DNA of 8,330 nucleotides from Campylobacterota bacterium (GTDB lineage Bacteria > Campylobacterota > Campylobacteria > Campylobacterales > SZUA-545): assembly GCA_030836705.1 (NCBI GenBank), contig JAUPLZ010000128.1:1-8330 (forward strand), given 5' to 3'. Made by a program: the position numbers and the translations under genes. The notes beneath the pieces are model-generated. The model was not told where the DNA came from, ran no database searches, and saw only the letters and a list, made by a program, of their open reading frames with translations. Positions 1-7,298 of this stretch are shown piece by piece (within the stretch, counting starts at the first letter, position 1; each line of letters starts with the position of its first letter).

Positions 1-377
1 AAGCAGTGGGCAGCCAGTTTTTCACTTATTATAAAAACTTTTCAAAAGCTCTTACTATAAAGAGGGTTGAAGAGTATATTTTGCAACATATTGAGCTAAA
101 AAGAAAAGAGATAGTTGCAAAGATTCAATCGGAATTACTCTCTGAGCGTCCGAAAATATGGATTAGCGAGGTCGCCGAACGATTGTTTGAAAAGTATATC
201 AAGGCGAAAAAAAATAGAGAGATTCTTATTGTTTTTTTAGACAGCATTCCGCTTGAAATATTGGCATCGTTGTTTGAGGGAGTAAGAGCAAGCTCCAAAG
301 ACCGTCTTGCAAAGTTCGCCCTATTTGAAGGAGGCAAAGAGATCATCGACAAAATTGCCGATAAAATCAAGTTTTAG
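1..377 (+). CDS. C-terminal part of a probable MoxR-like AAA+ ATPase (5' partial)
   Basis: The reading frame is open to the left edge of the window, so the GTG at 6 is probably an internal valine and only the last ~124 residues are seen. No Walker motifs are in view. The visible start, AVGSQFFTYYKNF, resembles the segment after the lid/sensor-2 region of AAA+ ATPases paired with VWA proteins, where a 'vG..aa.eF..f' pattern is common. Further on, VFLDSIPLEILASLF resembles the 'fl..lP.E' helix near the end of the same proteins. The rest is charged and helical, with no signal peptide or membrane segment. The strongest support is context: the gene lies 7 bases before an unknown gene and two genes before a DUF2201/VWA protein, the usual partner of such ATPases. 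If correct, it is a cytoplasmic ATP-driven remodelling motor. The alternative is an unrelated helical protein; the 5' sequence outside the window would settle this. Confidence 0.6.
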   Translation, partial: AVGSQFFTYYKNFSKALTIKRVEEYILQHIELKRKEIVAKIQSELLSERPKIWISEVAERLFEKYIKAKKNREILIVFLDSIPLEILASLFEGVRASSKDRLAKFALFEGGKEIIDKIADKIKF

Positions 378-379
378 GA
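376..379 (+). promoter_or_regulatory. Ribosome binding site for the 333-aa gene
   Basis: AGGA lies 5 bases before the ATG at 385 and overlaps the TAG stop of the preceding gene (375-377). It supports the ATG at 385 over the in-frame TTG at 307, which would sit deep inside the upstream gene. Confidence 0.6.
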
Positions 380-384
380 TAAGA

Positions 385-1386
385 ATGAAGTCATATAGCA
401 ATAAAAGCATCACTATAGCTCAACTACAAAACATCCTCAACGGTGATGTTCATCCAGATGACTACGAAATGGCCAAGATGGTAGCAGAACATCTTTTTCT
501 TTTTACTGAGAAGTTTTACGGGAATTACTTCATTTCTCCCATGAATTATTCAATATATCAGCGTTCACATTTTGAAACAAGCCCGCTCTCTCAATTTTCC
601 CAAAAAGTAAAAAACAGACTCTTTAAAAAATTCATCAAAGAACTTTCAATGAGAGGATATATAACATTGCGTTGTCTAGAGCTCATGCAAGAGTTTTTTG
701 ATCTAGCGTACACACTAGAAGGTCCTCAGCTGCCAACAGAATTGCATCATGCAGAGCAATTTATTTTTATTAAACTTTCCAGTTCATATTTTGCCGTTAA
801 CCTAGAAAATATAACAGAGTTTTTTTCGATAATCTGCTCGGATAGCTACCTGCGGTTGCTCGATAAAAACCTGCCTGCCTTTATTGAAGATTACAACAAG
901 GAATATTCCAAACAAAAACAATTTAAGCATAGCGACATAGAGCTTTTGGTGAGACACATTGACATCTCAAATAAACAACAGGTATTTCGCTATATCTATG
1001 CAGAGCCAGATTTCTTCACCTATGTCCAAAACAATCATCCCCGACTTGATAAGAAGTATTGGATAGATTTTCTGAAATATTTCAAGTGTTCACTAGTTCA
1101 TAAACGACATGAAAAAAAGATAGATTTTATATTTTCCTCTGTGATTAAGAGCTACTTTTTTAATGATGAAGAATTTTTTGATTTTGTTATTCAAACAGAA
1201 AGTATTTCCCACTTTGCTATTTATTTTTCAAATAGCCTAAAACGAAAACTCCGTAGCGACTTCAACTTGGCGATCACTTGTTACAAAAACTGTTGCGTCA
1301 AGCATAGAAAAGAGTTAAAGAAAATATTAGGAACAAAAGTGACTAGCACTCAACAATTTAAATACCTTTTTGGAGTCAATCAATGA
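385..1386 (+). CDS. Unknown helical protein between AAA+ and VWA genes
   Basis: I do not recognise a family for this 333-residue protein. It is predicted cytoplasmic: no signal peptide and no convincing membrane helix. It is rich in Phe, Tyr, Lys and His and looks almost wholly alpha-helical. Three segments, beginning near residues 142 (NITEFFSII), 197 (NKQQVFRYI) and 260 (NDEEFFDFV), share an N-x-x-[EQ]-[FV]-F-x-aromatic/aliphatic-[IV] pattern, which hints at degenerate helical repeats of about 55-63 residues. Cysteines near the C-terminus (C299, C303, C304) do not form an obvious metal site. The ATG at 385 was chosen for its AGGA site and the 7-base gap to the previous gene. The stop overlaps the next start by 4 bases (ATGA), so it is translationally coupled to the VWA gene. 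By position it should work with the AAA+/VWA pair, perhaps as an adaptor, scaffold or client; that role is inference only. Confidence 0.85.
   Translation: MKSYSNKSITIAQLQNILNGDVHPDDYEMAKMVAEHLFLFTEKFYGNYFISPMNYSIYQRSHFETSPLSQFSQKVKNRLFKKFIKELSMRGYITLRCLELMQEFFDLAYTLEGPQLPTELHHAEQFIFIKLSSSYFAVNLENITEFFSIICSDSYLRLLDKNLPAFIEDYNKEYSKQKQFKHSDIELLVRHIDISNKQQVFRYIYAEPDFFTYVQNNHPRLDKKYWIDFLKYFKCSLVHKRHEKKIDFIFSSVIKSYFFNDEEFFDFVIQTESISHFAIYFSNSLKRKLRSDFNLAITCYKNCCVKHRKELKKILGTKVTSTQQFKYLFGVNQ
1372..1375 (+). promoter_or_regulatory. Ribosome binding site for the VWA/metallopeptidase-like gene
   Basis: GGAG lies 7 bases before the ATG at 1383, within the last codons of the upstream gene. It confirms the start that gives the 4-base ATGA overlap. 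Confidence 0.6.
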
Positions 1387-2528
1387 CTGATATTACACTA
1401 GATAAAGCGCTGCTCAACCTTATTTCTGACCCTTATGATAAAGATAACTGTTTTTATGGACACATTCTAGCTCAGTGCATTATCAATATTGATAACAAAT
1501 TTGACGGTATTGCTGGCGTAGGATATTGGAATGACAATTTTCATCTTGTGGTCAATCCTAATCGAATAGAAATATTTACTCTTAATGAACAAAAAGCGAT
1601 TCTAGTTCACGAAGCGATGCATATTCTTTTCAACCATGTTCAGCGCAAAAAAAACAAAGCGCACTTTGCGTGGAATCTAGCGACTGATGCCGCCATCAAC
1701 CAGTTTATTCCAAACTTGCCAAAGGGGTGCATCTATCCGGAAACACTAGGATATGAGCGGGGGAAATACGCCGAGTATTATTATGAGGCAAGCTCAAGTT
1801 CTAACCAAAATAGAGTGCAAGCCTGTGAGCATTTTAAAACATTAGACAGCCATAAATTATGGCAAAGTTCGGAATCAGAAAATGATGAAGAGATGCAAAA
1901 AAAAGTATCAACCGTTATAAAGCAAGCTTGTGAAAAAAGTATTGGACATCTTCCATTTCCAGCAAAAAAGGCTCTTGAGCTACTAGAAGAAAAGTCAAAA
2001 ACACATTGGCAGAGAGAGTTGAAAAAAATCATGAGCAATTCCATAAAATATTATGAACCAAGCCACAAAAAGGTCAACCGAAGATTTCCAAATCGGCTTG
2101 ATCTTCCAGGAAAAAAATCGGTTTATATGCCGGCTTTGGTCTGTGTCATCGATGTGAGCGGATCAATGTCCAATCAAGAGATTGCCTCTGGATTGATTGA
2201 GATAGAAAAGATTTGTCGCATAACAAGGCATAAATTTATAGCAATCCAAGTTGACACAATGGTGCACGATATTTCAAAAATCGAGTTTAAAGAACACCAA
2301 TTTGTGCGTAAAGGATCAGGCGGAACGGATCTTTATCCAGCCCTAGAATATATCAAGGAACATAACCTGCGGCATGACATACTAGTTTTTATTACTGATG
2401 GAGGTTTTAGTTTTGGAAGCTGGAAAGAGATGCCAAAAGCGCCAATGTTTTTTTTGATAACAGATAAAAAAATGATTGACCTGCCTACAAAAAAATCGCG
2501 GCAAATTAAACTTGTATCAGGATTATAA
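1383..2528 (+). CDS. DUF2201-type putative metallopeptidase with C-terminal VWA-like domain
   Basis: The 381-residue protein has two domains. The N-terminal domain (about residues 10-120) carries HEAMH at 76-80, a zinc-metallopeptidase HExxH motif, followed by WNLATDAAINQ (97-107), the conserved block of the DUF2201 N-terminal domain; D102 could be a third ligand. A charged, Ser-rich linker (about 135-200) follows, then a basic segment with W and R residues (about 210-240) typical of the family. The VWA-like domain starts near 250 with DVSGSMS (257-263), a full MIDAS DxSxS. T315 in GSGGTD and D339 in FITDGG supply the other expected metal-site positions. Length is normal for the family and there is no signal peptide, so it should be cytoplasmic. 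Such proteins are commonly encoded beside MoxR-type AAA+ ATPases, where the VWA protein links the motor to a target. Proteolytic activity is not established for the family as far as I know. Family assignment is firm; cellular role is unknown. Confidence 0.9.
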   Translation: MTDITLDKALLNLISDPYDKDNCFYGHILAQCIINIDNKFDGIAGVGYWNDNFHLVVNPNRIEIFTLNEQKAILVHEAMHILFNHVQRKKNKAHFAWNLATDAAINQFIPNLPKGCIYPETLGYERGKYAEYYYEASSSSNQNRVQACEHFKTLDSHKLWQSSESENDEEMQKKVSTVIKQACEKSIGHLPFPAKKALELLEEKSKTHWQRELKKIMSNSIKYYEPSHKKVNRRFPNRLDLPGKKSVYMPALVCVIDVSGSMSNQEIASGLIEIEKICRITRHKFIAIQVDTMVHDISKIEFKEHQFVRKGSGGTDLYPALEYIKEHNLRHDILVFITDGGFSFGSWKEMPKAPMFFLITDKKMIDLPTKKSRQIKLVSGL

Positions 2529-2550
2529 AAAAGAGGTTAACATAACAACC
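2527..2550 (-). terminator. Weak candidate Rho-independent terminator of the efflux operon
   Basis: Read on the - strand, GGTT (2550-2547) can pair with AACC (2538-2535), extended by one G-U pair around a short loop. TC and six T residues (2532-2527) follow. It lies about 50 bases after the stop of the DUF3187-like gene, the expected place, but the stem is only 4-5 pairs, so termination may be weak or chance. It overlaps the end of the convergent VWA gene. The rest of the spacer 2529-2597 holds no gene or other signal I can see. Confidence 0.3.
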
Positions 2551-2597
2551 GATATTGCATTAAATGAAATTATGAGATGATTTGTTGGCACTGGATT

Positions 2598-3515
2598 TTA
2601 ATCTTTTTTAAAAGTTATCCCGCCCATGACGCTTACATCGGGATTATTGTATAAAGTGTAGTCTTCAACAAACCCGATAAACCAGTTATTTTTTTTGTAT
2701 CCCACGATATAAATCGCTCCGTATTGATCTAAAACCCTATCGCCCGTTTTTAAAAATACCGATTCGCTGACATTTGTCTGTATAAAAAAACTATCATCAT
2801 AGCTTAGATAAAAATTAGAAGTCGTTCTTTTGTCTTTTAGCGGAAGCCCTGTTTTATCTTGCGATAGCCACACTGCGGAAATATCAGCCAATAGCTCAAT
2901 ATCATAAAACTCCAAACCTTTTTGCAGAGTAAGAGAATATTCATAATCGGTTGCACTTATAAAAGAGCTTCCTTTTTTCATAGGAACTCTAGTTCCCGCT
3001 CTTAGCAAAAAATCATATCCTATCTCTTTGGCTATAAAAACTTCCGCCTTGTTTTGCCACACCTTTTCTGCACTTACGACTTCATTTCCGTTTTCGTCTT
3101 TTACAAAAAATCTATATTTGTTTCTTGGCGCTTCTTTTTTCTTTCTCCATCTGCCGCCGGTTGAGCCCGTCCTATCATGAACATAGATAATGGCATCATC
3201 AAGATAGCCAGCGTAGTTATAAACAACGCTTCCGTTTAGAGTTATTGAATAGCCTTTGTATCTTTTTTTTAGCAAAATAGAGAGTTCGCTTGATTCAAAA
3301 TCGATAACCCTATTATAATTTTGCCCGTCTCTTTGTACCATCGTATCTTCATAAAAAGATGAGTGCATATAAGAAATATCAATCCTCTCATTTTTGCCGT
3401 CCATAATAGGATTCATATGGGCATCGCTAAGCGGATGAGGATTGACAAACGGCACCGGCTCTGCAAAAAGCCGGCAAAAAAAGAGTCCGATAAAGAAAAA
3501 AAATCTAGTTATCAA
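2598..3515 (-). CDS. DUF3187-like outer-membrane beta-barrel protein
   Basis: The 305-residue protein begins with a signal peptide: a basic T-R start, a Phe-rich hydrophobic core and a likely cut after LFA at residue 18. The mature part opens with EPVPFVNPHPLS, like the N-terminal 'NPhPL' region of DUF3187 proteins. Alternating polar/hydrophobic strands with aromatic ends run to the C-terminus, as in a beta-barrel. GFVEDYTLYNNPDVSVMGGI (281-300) matches the 'F.ED....NPD.....G' ending of that family, whose function is not established. The start is a TTG in a 4-base TTGA overlap with the pump's stop. An in-frame stop lies two codons upstream, and the next internal Met (34) would remove the signal peptide. 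AAGG about 10 bases upstream can serve as ribosome binding site. Coupling to the pump suggests it serves the same export process, perhaps as an outer-membrane accessory. It could instead be an independent barrel that only shares the operon. Confidence 0.75.
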   Translation of the reverse strand: MITRFFFFIGLFFCRLFAEPVPFVNPHPLSDAHMNPIMDGKNERIDISYMHSSFYEDTMVQRDGQNYNRVIDFESSELSILLKKRYKGYSITLNGSVVYNYAGYLDDAIIYVHDRTGSTGGRWRKKKEAPRNKYRFFVKDENGNEVVSAEKVWQNKAEVFIAKEIGYDFLLRAGTRVPMKKGSSFISATDYEYSLTLQKGLEFYDIELLADISAVWLSQDKTGLPLKDKRTTSNFYLSYDDSFFIQTNVSESVFLKTGDRVLDQYGAIYIVGYKKNNWFIGFVEDYTLYNNPDVSVMGGITFKKD

Positions 3516-6500
3516 TCCTTAAAAACCTTGCCTTGATAGAGTTTTCTTAGCTTTGCATCGACAGGATATAAAACCTTATAAAATGCAGGCACCACCAAAA
3601 GCGTTAAAAGCATAGAAGATATAAGACCGCCTATAACAGCCGTCGCCATCGGCGAATTACTCTCGCTTCCGTATCCGCTGCTAAAAGCAAGAGGCAGCAT
3701 CGCAAAAACCATAGCAAATGTAGTCATAAGAATCGGGCGAAGTCTTTTTTCACCTGCTAAAACAAGCGCATCTTGAACACTCTTGCCTTTTTCTATCTCC
3801 TGATTTGCAAAATCCACCAATAAAACCGCATTTTTTCCAACCATTCCCATAAGCAAAATAATACCAATCATAGTAAAGAGGCTAAAACTCATTCCCGCAC
3901 TAAAAAGAGCTATTAAAACCCCGATAAAACTAAGCGGCAAAGCCACCATGATAATAAACGACTGGATAACGGACTCATAAAGTGCAGCGAGTATCAAATA
4001 AATAAGCAAAAATGCCATTCCAAGCGCCATGCCAAAAGCCGCATTTGATTTTTTCATCTCCTCCGCCATTCCGCTAAATCTATAACTAACGCCATCAGGC
4101 AATATGTTTTTTATATTCTCTTCAGTGTGTGAAACCGCATCGCCAAGAGGAATGCCGCTTAGGTTTGCAAGAACGGTTATCTGCCTCATTCTATCAAGCC
4201 TATAGATAGAAGACGGTCCGGTACCCTCTTCAAATTTCACAAGCCCGTCCAAAAAGAGATATTCTCCGTTTGCGGCTTTGACTTTTAGTCTTTTTAAATC
4301 CTCGACTTTTTTCTTATAATTATCCGGCAAGCGCAAAGTTATGTCATATTGCCTTCCAAATTCGTCATATCTGCTTATGGCAACATCGCTTGAGAGAGCC
4401 GAATTGATAGTATCCGCTATATCTTTTACCAAAACTCCGGCTTTTGCGGCATTTTGTCTTAAGATTTCTATTCTAAGCTCCTGCTTTCCGCTTTCGTAAT
4501 TAAAATCAACATCGACTATTCCCTTTTTTTCAAGCAGCATATTTTTAACCGCTAAAGATGTTTTTTCTAACTCTTCAAGAGAATATCCCTGCAAAATAAG
4601 CTGATAAGGAGCGCTCTCGCCGGCTCTTATGTTTGGAATATCGGAAACGGTTACAAAAAGTCCTTCAAAATTTTTTAGTCTCTCTCTAAAACTATCAATA
4701 ACTTTTGCTTGAGAAACCGTTCTCTTGCTTGTGTCTAGGATTTTTACATAGATTCTTGATTTATGAATATCCTTTGCAGTGTTGTATGCTATTTTATTAT
4801 TCACATATTCCACAACAGGATCCTTGCGGATAAGCTCTACCATTCTTTCCGTCTTGGCTTTCATCTCTTCGAGCGAAATACCGACAGCTCCTTTTATATT
4901 AATCTCAAACTCACTCTTATCTTCTTTTGGTACGAAGTCCATCCCTATTTTGCCTGCCAAACTAAATGAGCCAAAAAGAATCAAGATAGTTACGACTATG
5001 GTTTTGAATCTATGTTTAACCGCCGCACCCAAAATAATCGTATATACATGGTCGACTTTTTCAAAAAAAGGCTCCGTGATTTTATAAAACCTGCTCTCTT
5101 TCGCATTTAAAACCCTAGCGGCAATTGTAGGAATAAACATAACCGCCACAAGATAAGAGATGATAACGCCGCTGGCAACCGTAAGCGCAAATGAATTAAA
5201 AAACTGCCCGACTATTCCGCCCATAAACGCAACCGGCACAAAAACCGCCAAAAGCATAGCCGAAATCGCAAGAATAGAAAAAGCTATCTCTTTTATCCCA
5301 AAAAACGCGGCTTCGTAACTATCCATGCCGCTCTCTAGTTTTTTGTAAATATTTTCTATTACGACGATGGCATCATCGATAAATATACCGATAGCAAGCG
5401 TCAAACCGATAAGCGTCATTTTATTAAGGTCGTACCCAAAATAATCCATCAAAGCAAAAGTCCCGATGATAGAAGTAGGAATTGCAAAAGAGGCGACAAT
5501 AGTAGCGGTTAGGTTTCTTAAAAACAAAAACACAATTAAAATCGCCAAAATAGAACCATACACAAGGTCAAACTCGACGCTAGAAAGCGACGCTAGAATA
5601 AAATCAGATGTATCGTTTAACGGTTGAAGCCTTATCTCATCACCTGCTACTTTTTGAAGGTCTGGAAGTATTTTTTTGATTCCGCTTATAATATCTACCG
5701 TATTTTTTCCTGAGATTTTTTGTATCTCTATCAAAACGCCTTGCGTACCATTTAGCGAGCTATAGCTGGTTTCATCCTCTAGGTCATCTTTTACGGTTGC
5801 TATGTCTTTTAATAAAACACCATCTTTTATTTTTATATTTTTTAGCTCATCGATACTTTTTGCATCGCCTTCGGTTTTTACCAAAAGCTCACGGTCTATT
5901 GATATTAGCTTTCCGCCGCTTTTTTTGGTATTTTGCGCCGAAATAATTCTGCTAAGCTCCGCAATAGAAAGATTGTGTTTGTTTAGAAGAAACGGATCCG
6001 GATAGACCTTTATCTCTCTTTCTCTATATCCGACGACATTGATAGCGCCGACACCTTGAACTCTTTGGATTCTGGGTTTGATTTTTTCATCCACAAGCAT
6101 CATGATTTCGCTTGGGCTTTTCGTTTCTGACGCTACAAAAAGTCCCAAAACAGCCGCTCCGCCTACATCAAGCTTGCTGACAAGAGGCTTCTCCGCTTCA
6201 AGCGGCAAAATAGCCGCAGAGACTTTATCTCTTACATCGTTTGCTGCTTCATCTATTTTTCTATCAAGCGTAAATTGAACTATTACGCTACTCATCCCCT
6301 CGCTTGAAGTTGAAATAAGCTTGTCTATTCCGTCTATCCCTGAAACCGCCTCTTCGATTATGTCGGTTACTTTACTCTCGACTGTTTTTGGATCAGCTCC
6401 GTAATACGCCGTATTGATAGTCACCATAGGAAAATCAACGCTAGGAAACAAACTAACCGGCATACTCCTAAAACTAATCATTCCAAAAATAAGAAGCGTA

Positions 6501-6550
6501 ATAACGCCCATTAAAGTAGTTATAGGTCTATTGATTGCGAATTTGTACAT
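3512..6550 (-). CDS. RND efflux pump, inner-membrane permease (AcrB/HAE1 type)
   Basis: This 1012-residue protein has the normal length and full architecture of an HAE1-type proton antiporter. It has an N-terminal membrane helix (about 10-28), a first periplasmic porter/docking region (about 30-325), a helix bundle (about 328-530), a second periplasmic region (about 540-830) and a final helix bundle (about 835-990). The proton-relay pair D392-D393 lies in the fourth helix (AIGIFIDDAIVVIEN). The matching lysine, K906, lies in MGMVGKNAVLLVDFAN of the tenth helix. NRPI near the start, GADPKTVE (51-58) and SPMATAVIGG (966-975) are also family hallmarks. The pump should form a trimer in the inner membrane and export drugs, solvents, lipids or other amphiphiles; substrate cannot be read from sequence. 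The ATG start is one base after the adaptor's stop, with AGGAA 6 bases upstream. No frameshift or missing segment was seen. Confidence 0.97.
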   Translation of the reverse strand: MYKFAINRPITTLMGVITLLIFGMISFRSMPVSLFPSVDFPMVTINTAYYGADPKTVESKVTDIIEEAVSGIDGIDKLISTSSEGMSSVIVQFTLDRKIDEAANDVRDKVSAAILPLEAEKPLVSKLDVGGAAVLGLFVASETKSPSEIMMLVDEKIKPRIQRVQGVGAINVVGYREREIKVYPDPFLLNKHNLSIAELSRIISAQNTKKSGGKLISIDRELLVKTEGDAKSIDELKNIKIKDGVLLKDIATVKDDLEDETSYSSLNGTQGVLIEIQKISGKNTVDIISGIKKILPDLQKVAGDEIRLQPLNDTSDFILASLSSVEFDLVYGSILAILIVFLFLRNLTATIVASFAIPTSIIGTFALMDYFGYDLNKMTLIGLTLAIGIFIDDAIVVIENIYKKLESGMDSYEAAFFGIKEIAFSILAISAMLLAVFVPVAFMGGIVGQFFNSFALTVASGVIISYLVAVMFIPTIAARVLNAKESRFYKITEPFFEKVDHVYTIILGAAVKHRFKTIVVTILILFGSFSLAGKIGMDFVPKEDKSEFEINIKGAVGISLEEMKAKTERMVELIRKDPVVEYVNNKIAYNTAKDIHKSRIYVKILDTSKRTVSQAKVIDSFRERLKNFEGLFVTVSDIPNIRAGESAPYQLILQGYSLEELEKTSLAVKNMLLEKKGIVDVDFNYESGKQELRIEILRQNAAKAGVLVKDIADTINSALSSDVAISRYDEFGRQYDITLRLPDNYKKKVEDLKRLKVKAANGEYLFLDGLVKFEEGTGPSSIYRLDRMRQITVLANLSGIPLGDAVSHTEENIKNILPDGVSYRFSGMAEEMKKSNAAFGMALGMAFLLIYLILAALYESVIQSFIIMVALPLSFIGVLIALFSAGMSFSLFTMIGIILLMGMVGKNAVLLVDFANQEIEKGKSVQDALVLAGEKRLRPILMTTFAMVFAMLPLAFSSGYGSESNSPMATAVIGGLISSMLLTLLVVPAFYKVLYPVDAKLRKLYQGKVFKD

Positions 6551-6551
6551 T

Positions 6552-7298
6552 TTAATTTCCTATAATCAAATAGCCGTCTCCAAAAAGCCCCGGAGTTAGT
6601 TTTTTTGCTATTACTTCTGCTTTCATTTTGCGTGTTTTTGGATCTATTGTCGGATAAATTTTAGAAATCTCCCCTTTGTACTCTTTGCTATCGCCGTCTA
6701 CTCTATACTTAAAAACAGTTCCTTTTTTAACCTTTTTCCAATATTTTTCATCAAAAGAGACTATCAGTTTGACCTCATCAAAATTAACAATCTCAAAAGC
6801 TTTTGTAGCCTGCATGCCGACTATGCTATCGCCTTTTTCTAGGTATTTTGCGGATATAACACCGCTAAAAGGGGCTTTTAGTATTGTTTTTTCCAAACGA
6901 ACTTGGGCTAATTCAAGAGATCTCTTTGCGTTTAAAAAATCCTGCTCTTTTTGATTTTTATCAAGTTCGTACTTTTCATACTGCTCTTTATCGATTAAAT
7001 CTTTTAAAGAAGCGTATCTTTCAAATGTTTTTTTTGATTGCTCATACGCTAATGAGGCTTTTTCCAAAGCTATTTTTGACAGCTCAACAGAAAGTTTTTC
7101 TTCATTATTGCTTAATTCCAAAAGAACATCAGACTCACCGACTCTTGAACCGACATCAACTTTGACTTCACCGACAATACCGGTAGCATCGAGACTAAGT
7201 GTGGCTTTTTTAGAAGCCTCTACATCAAAAATAGCATAAATATCCTCTCCAAAAAGAGTCCCAAAACAGACAAACAACACTAATATAATTTTTTTCAT
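6552..7298 (-). CDS. Short periplasmic adaptor (membrane fusion protein) of RND efflux system
   Basis: The 248-residue protein starts with a signal peptide (MKKI, then a hydrophobic core to about residue 17). There is no cysteine placed as a clear lipobox: C11 lies inside the core. The first lipoyl half-motif is around 39-62 (GIVGEVKVDVGSRVGE). A helical hairpin rich in Glu/Lys spans about 64-136. The second lipoyl half is at 137-160 (KTILKAPFSGVISAKYLEKG). A beta-barrel domain (about 172-246) ends with LTPGLFGDGYLIIGN. In most adaptors of this family the chain continues past 'PG.f' into a membrane-proximal domain, giving about 350-400 residues. That part is missing here, yet the gene ends cleanly one base before the pump. 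The adaptor should bridge the pump and the TolC-like channel. The ATG at 7298 overlaps the TolC-like stop by 4 bases. Confidence 0.92.
   Translation of the reverse strand: MKKIILVLFVCFGTLFGEDIYAIFDVEASKKATLSLDATGIVGEVKVDVGSRVGESDVLLELSNNEEKLSVELSKIALEKASLAYEQSKKTFERYASLKDLIDKEQYEKYELDKNQKEQDFLNAKRSLELAQVRLEKTILKAPFSGVISAKYLEKGDSIVGMQATKAFEIVNFDEVKLIVSFDEKYWKKVKKGTVFKYRVDGDSKEYKGEISKIYPTIDPKTRKMKAEVIAKKLTPGLFGDGYLIIGN
6557..6561 (-). promoter_or_regulatory. Ribosome binding site for the RND pump
   Basis: AGGAA on the - strand lies 6 bases before the ATG at 6550, inside the last codons of the adaptor gene. It fixes the pump start. Confidence 0.65.

Noticed and set aside
207..214. Run of eight A in the AAA+-like gene as a phase-variation tract
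   Set aside because: Encodes ordinary lysines, and runs of this length recur in the window (for example eight T at 2448-2455), as expected for AT-rich DNA.
125..370. Open frame of 81 codons on the - strand
   Set aside because: Lies wholly opposite the AAA+-like tail; no family features, and the + strand frame is continued by a clear operon.
307..384. TTG at 307 as start of the 333-aa gene, giving a 26-residue N-terminal extension
   Set aside because: It would overlap the upstream gene by 71 bases, and the ATG at 385 has AGGA at proper spacing right at the upstream stop.
1781..2044. Open frame of 87 codons on the - strand
   Set aside because: Antisense to the linker of the VWA protein; its Ser/Phe/Cys-rich translation is the mirror of the Glu/Lys-rich linker.
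2593..2609. GATT-TT-AATC followed by six T as a + strand terminator for the VWA gene
   Set aside because: The loop would be only two bases and the stem four weak pairs, so it is unlikely to fold.
4763..5087. Two overlapping + strand open frames opposite the RND pump
   Set aside because: The pump frame is unbroken and conserved through here; these have no recognisable domain or upstream context.
6676..7165. Two + strand open frames opposite the adaptor gene
   Set aside because: Shadows of the Lys/Glu-rich coiled coil and barrel of the adaptor; no independent evidence of coding.
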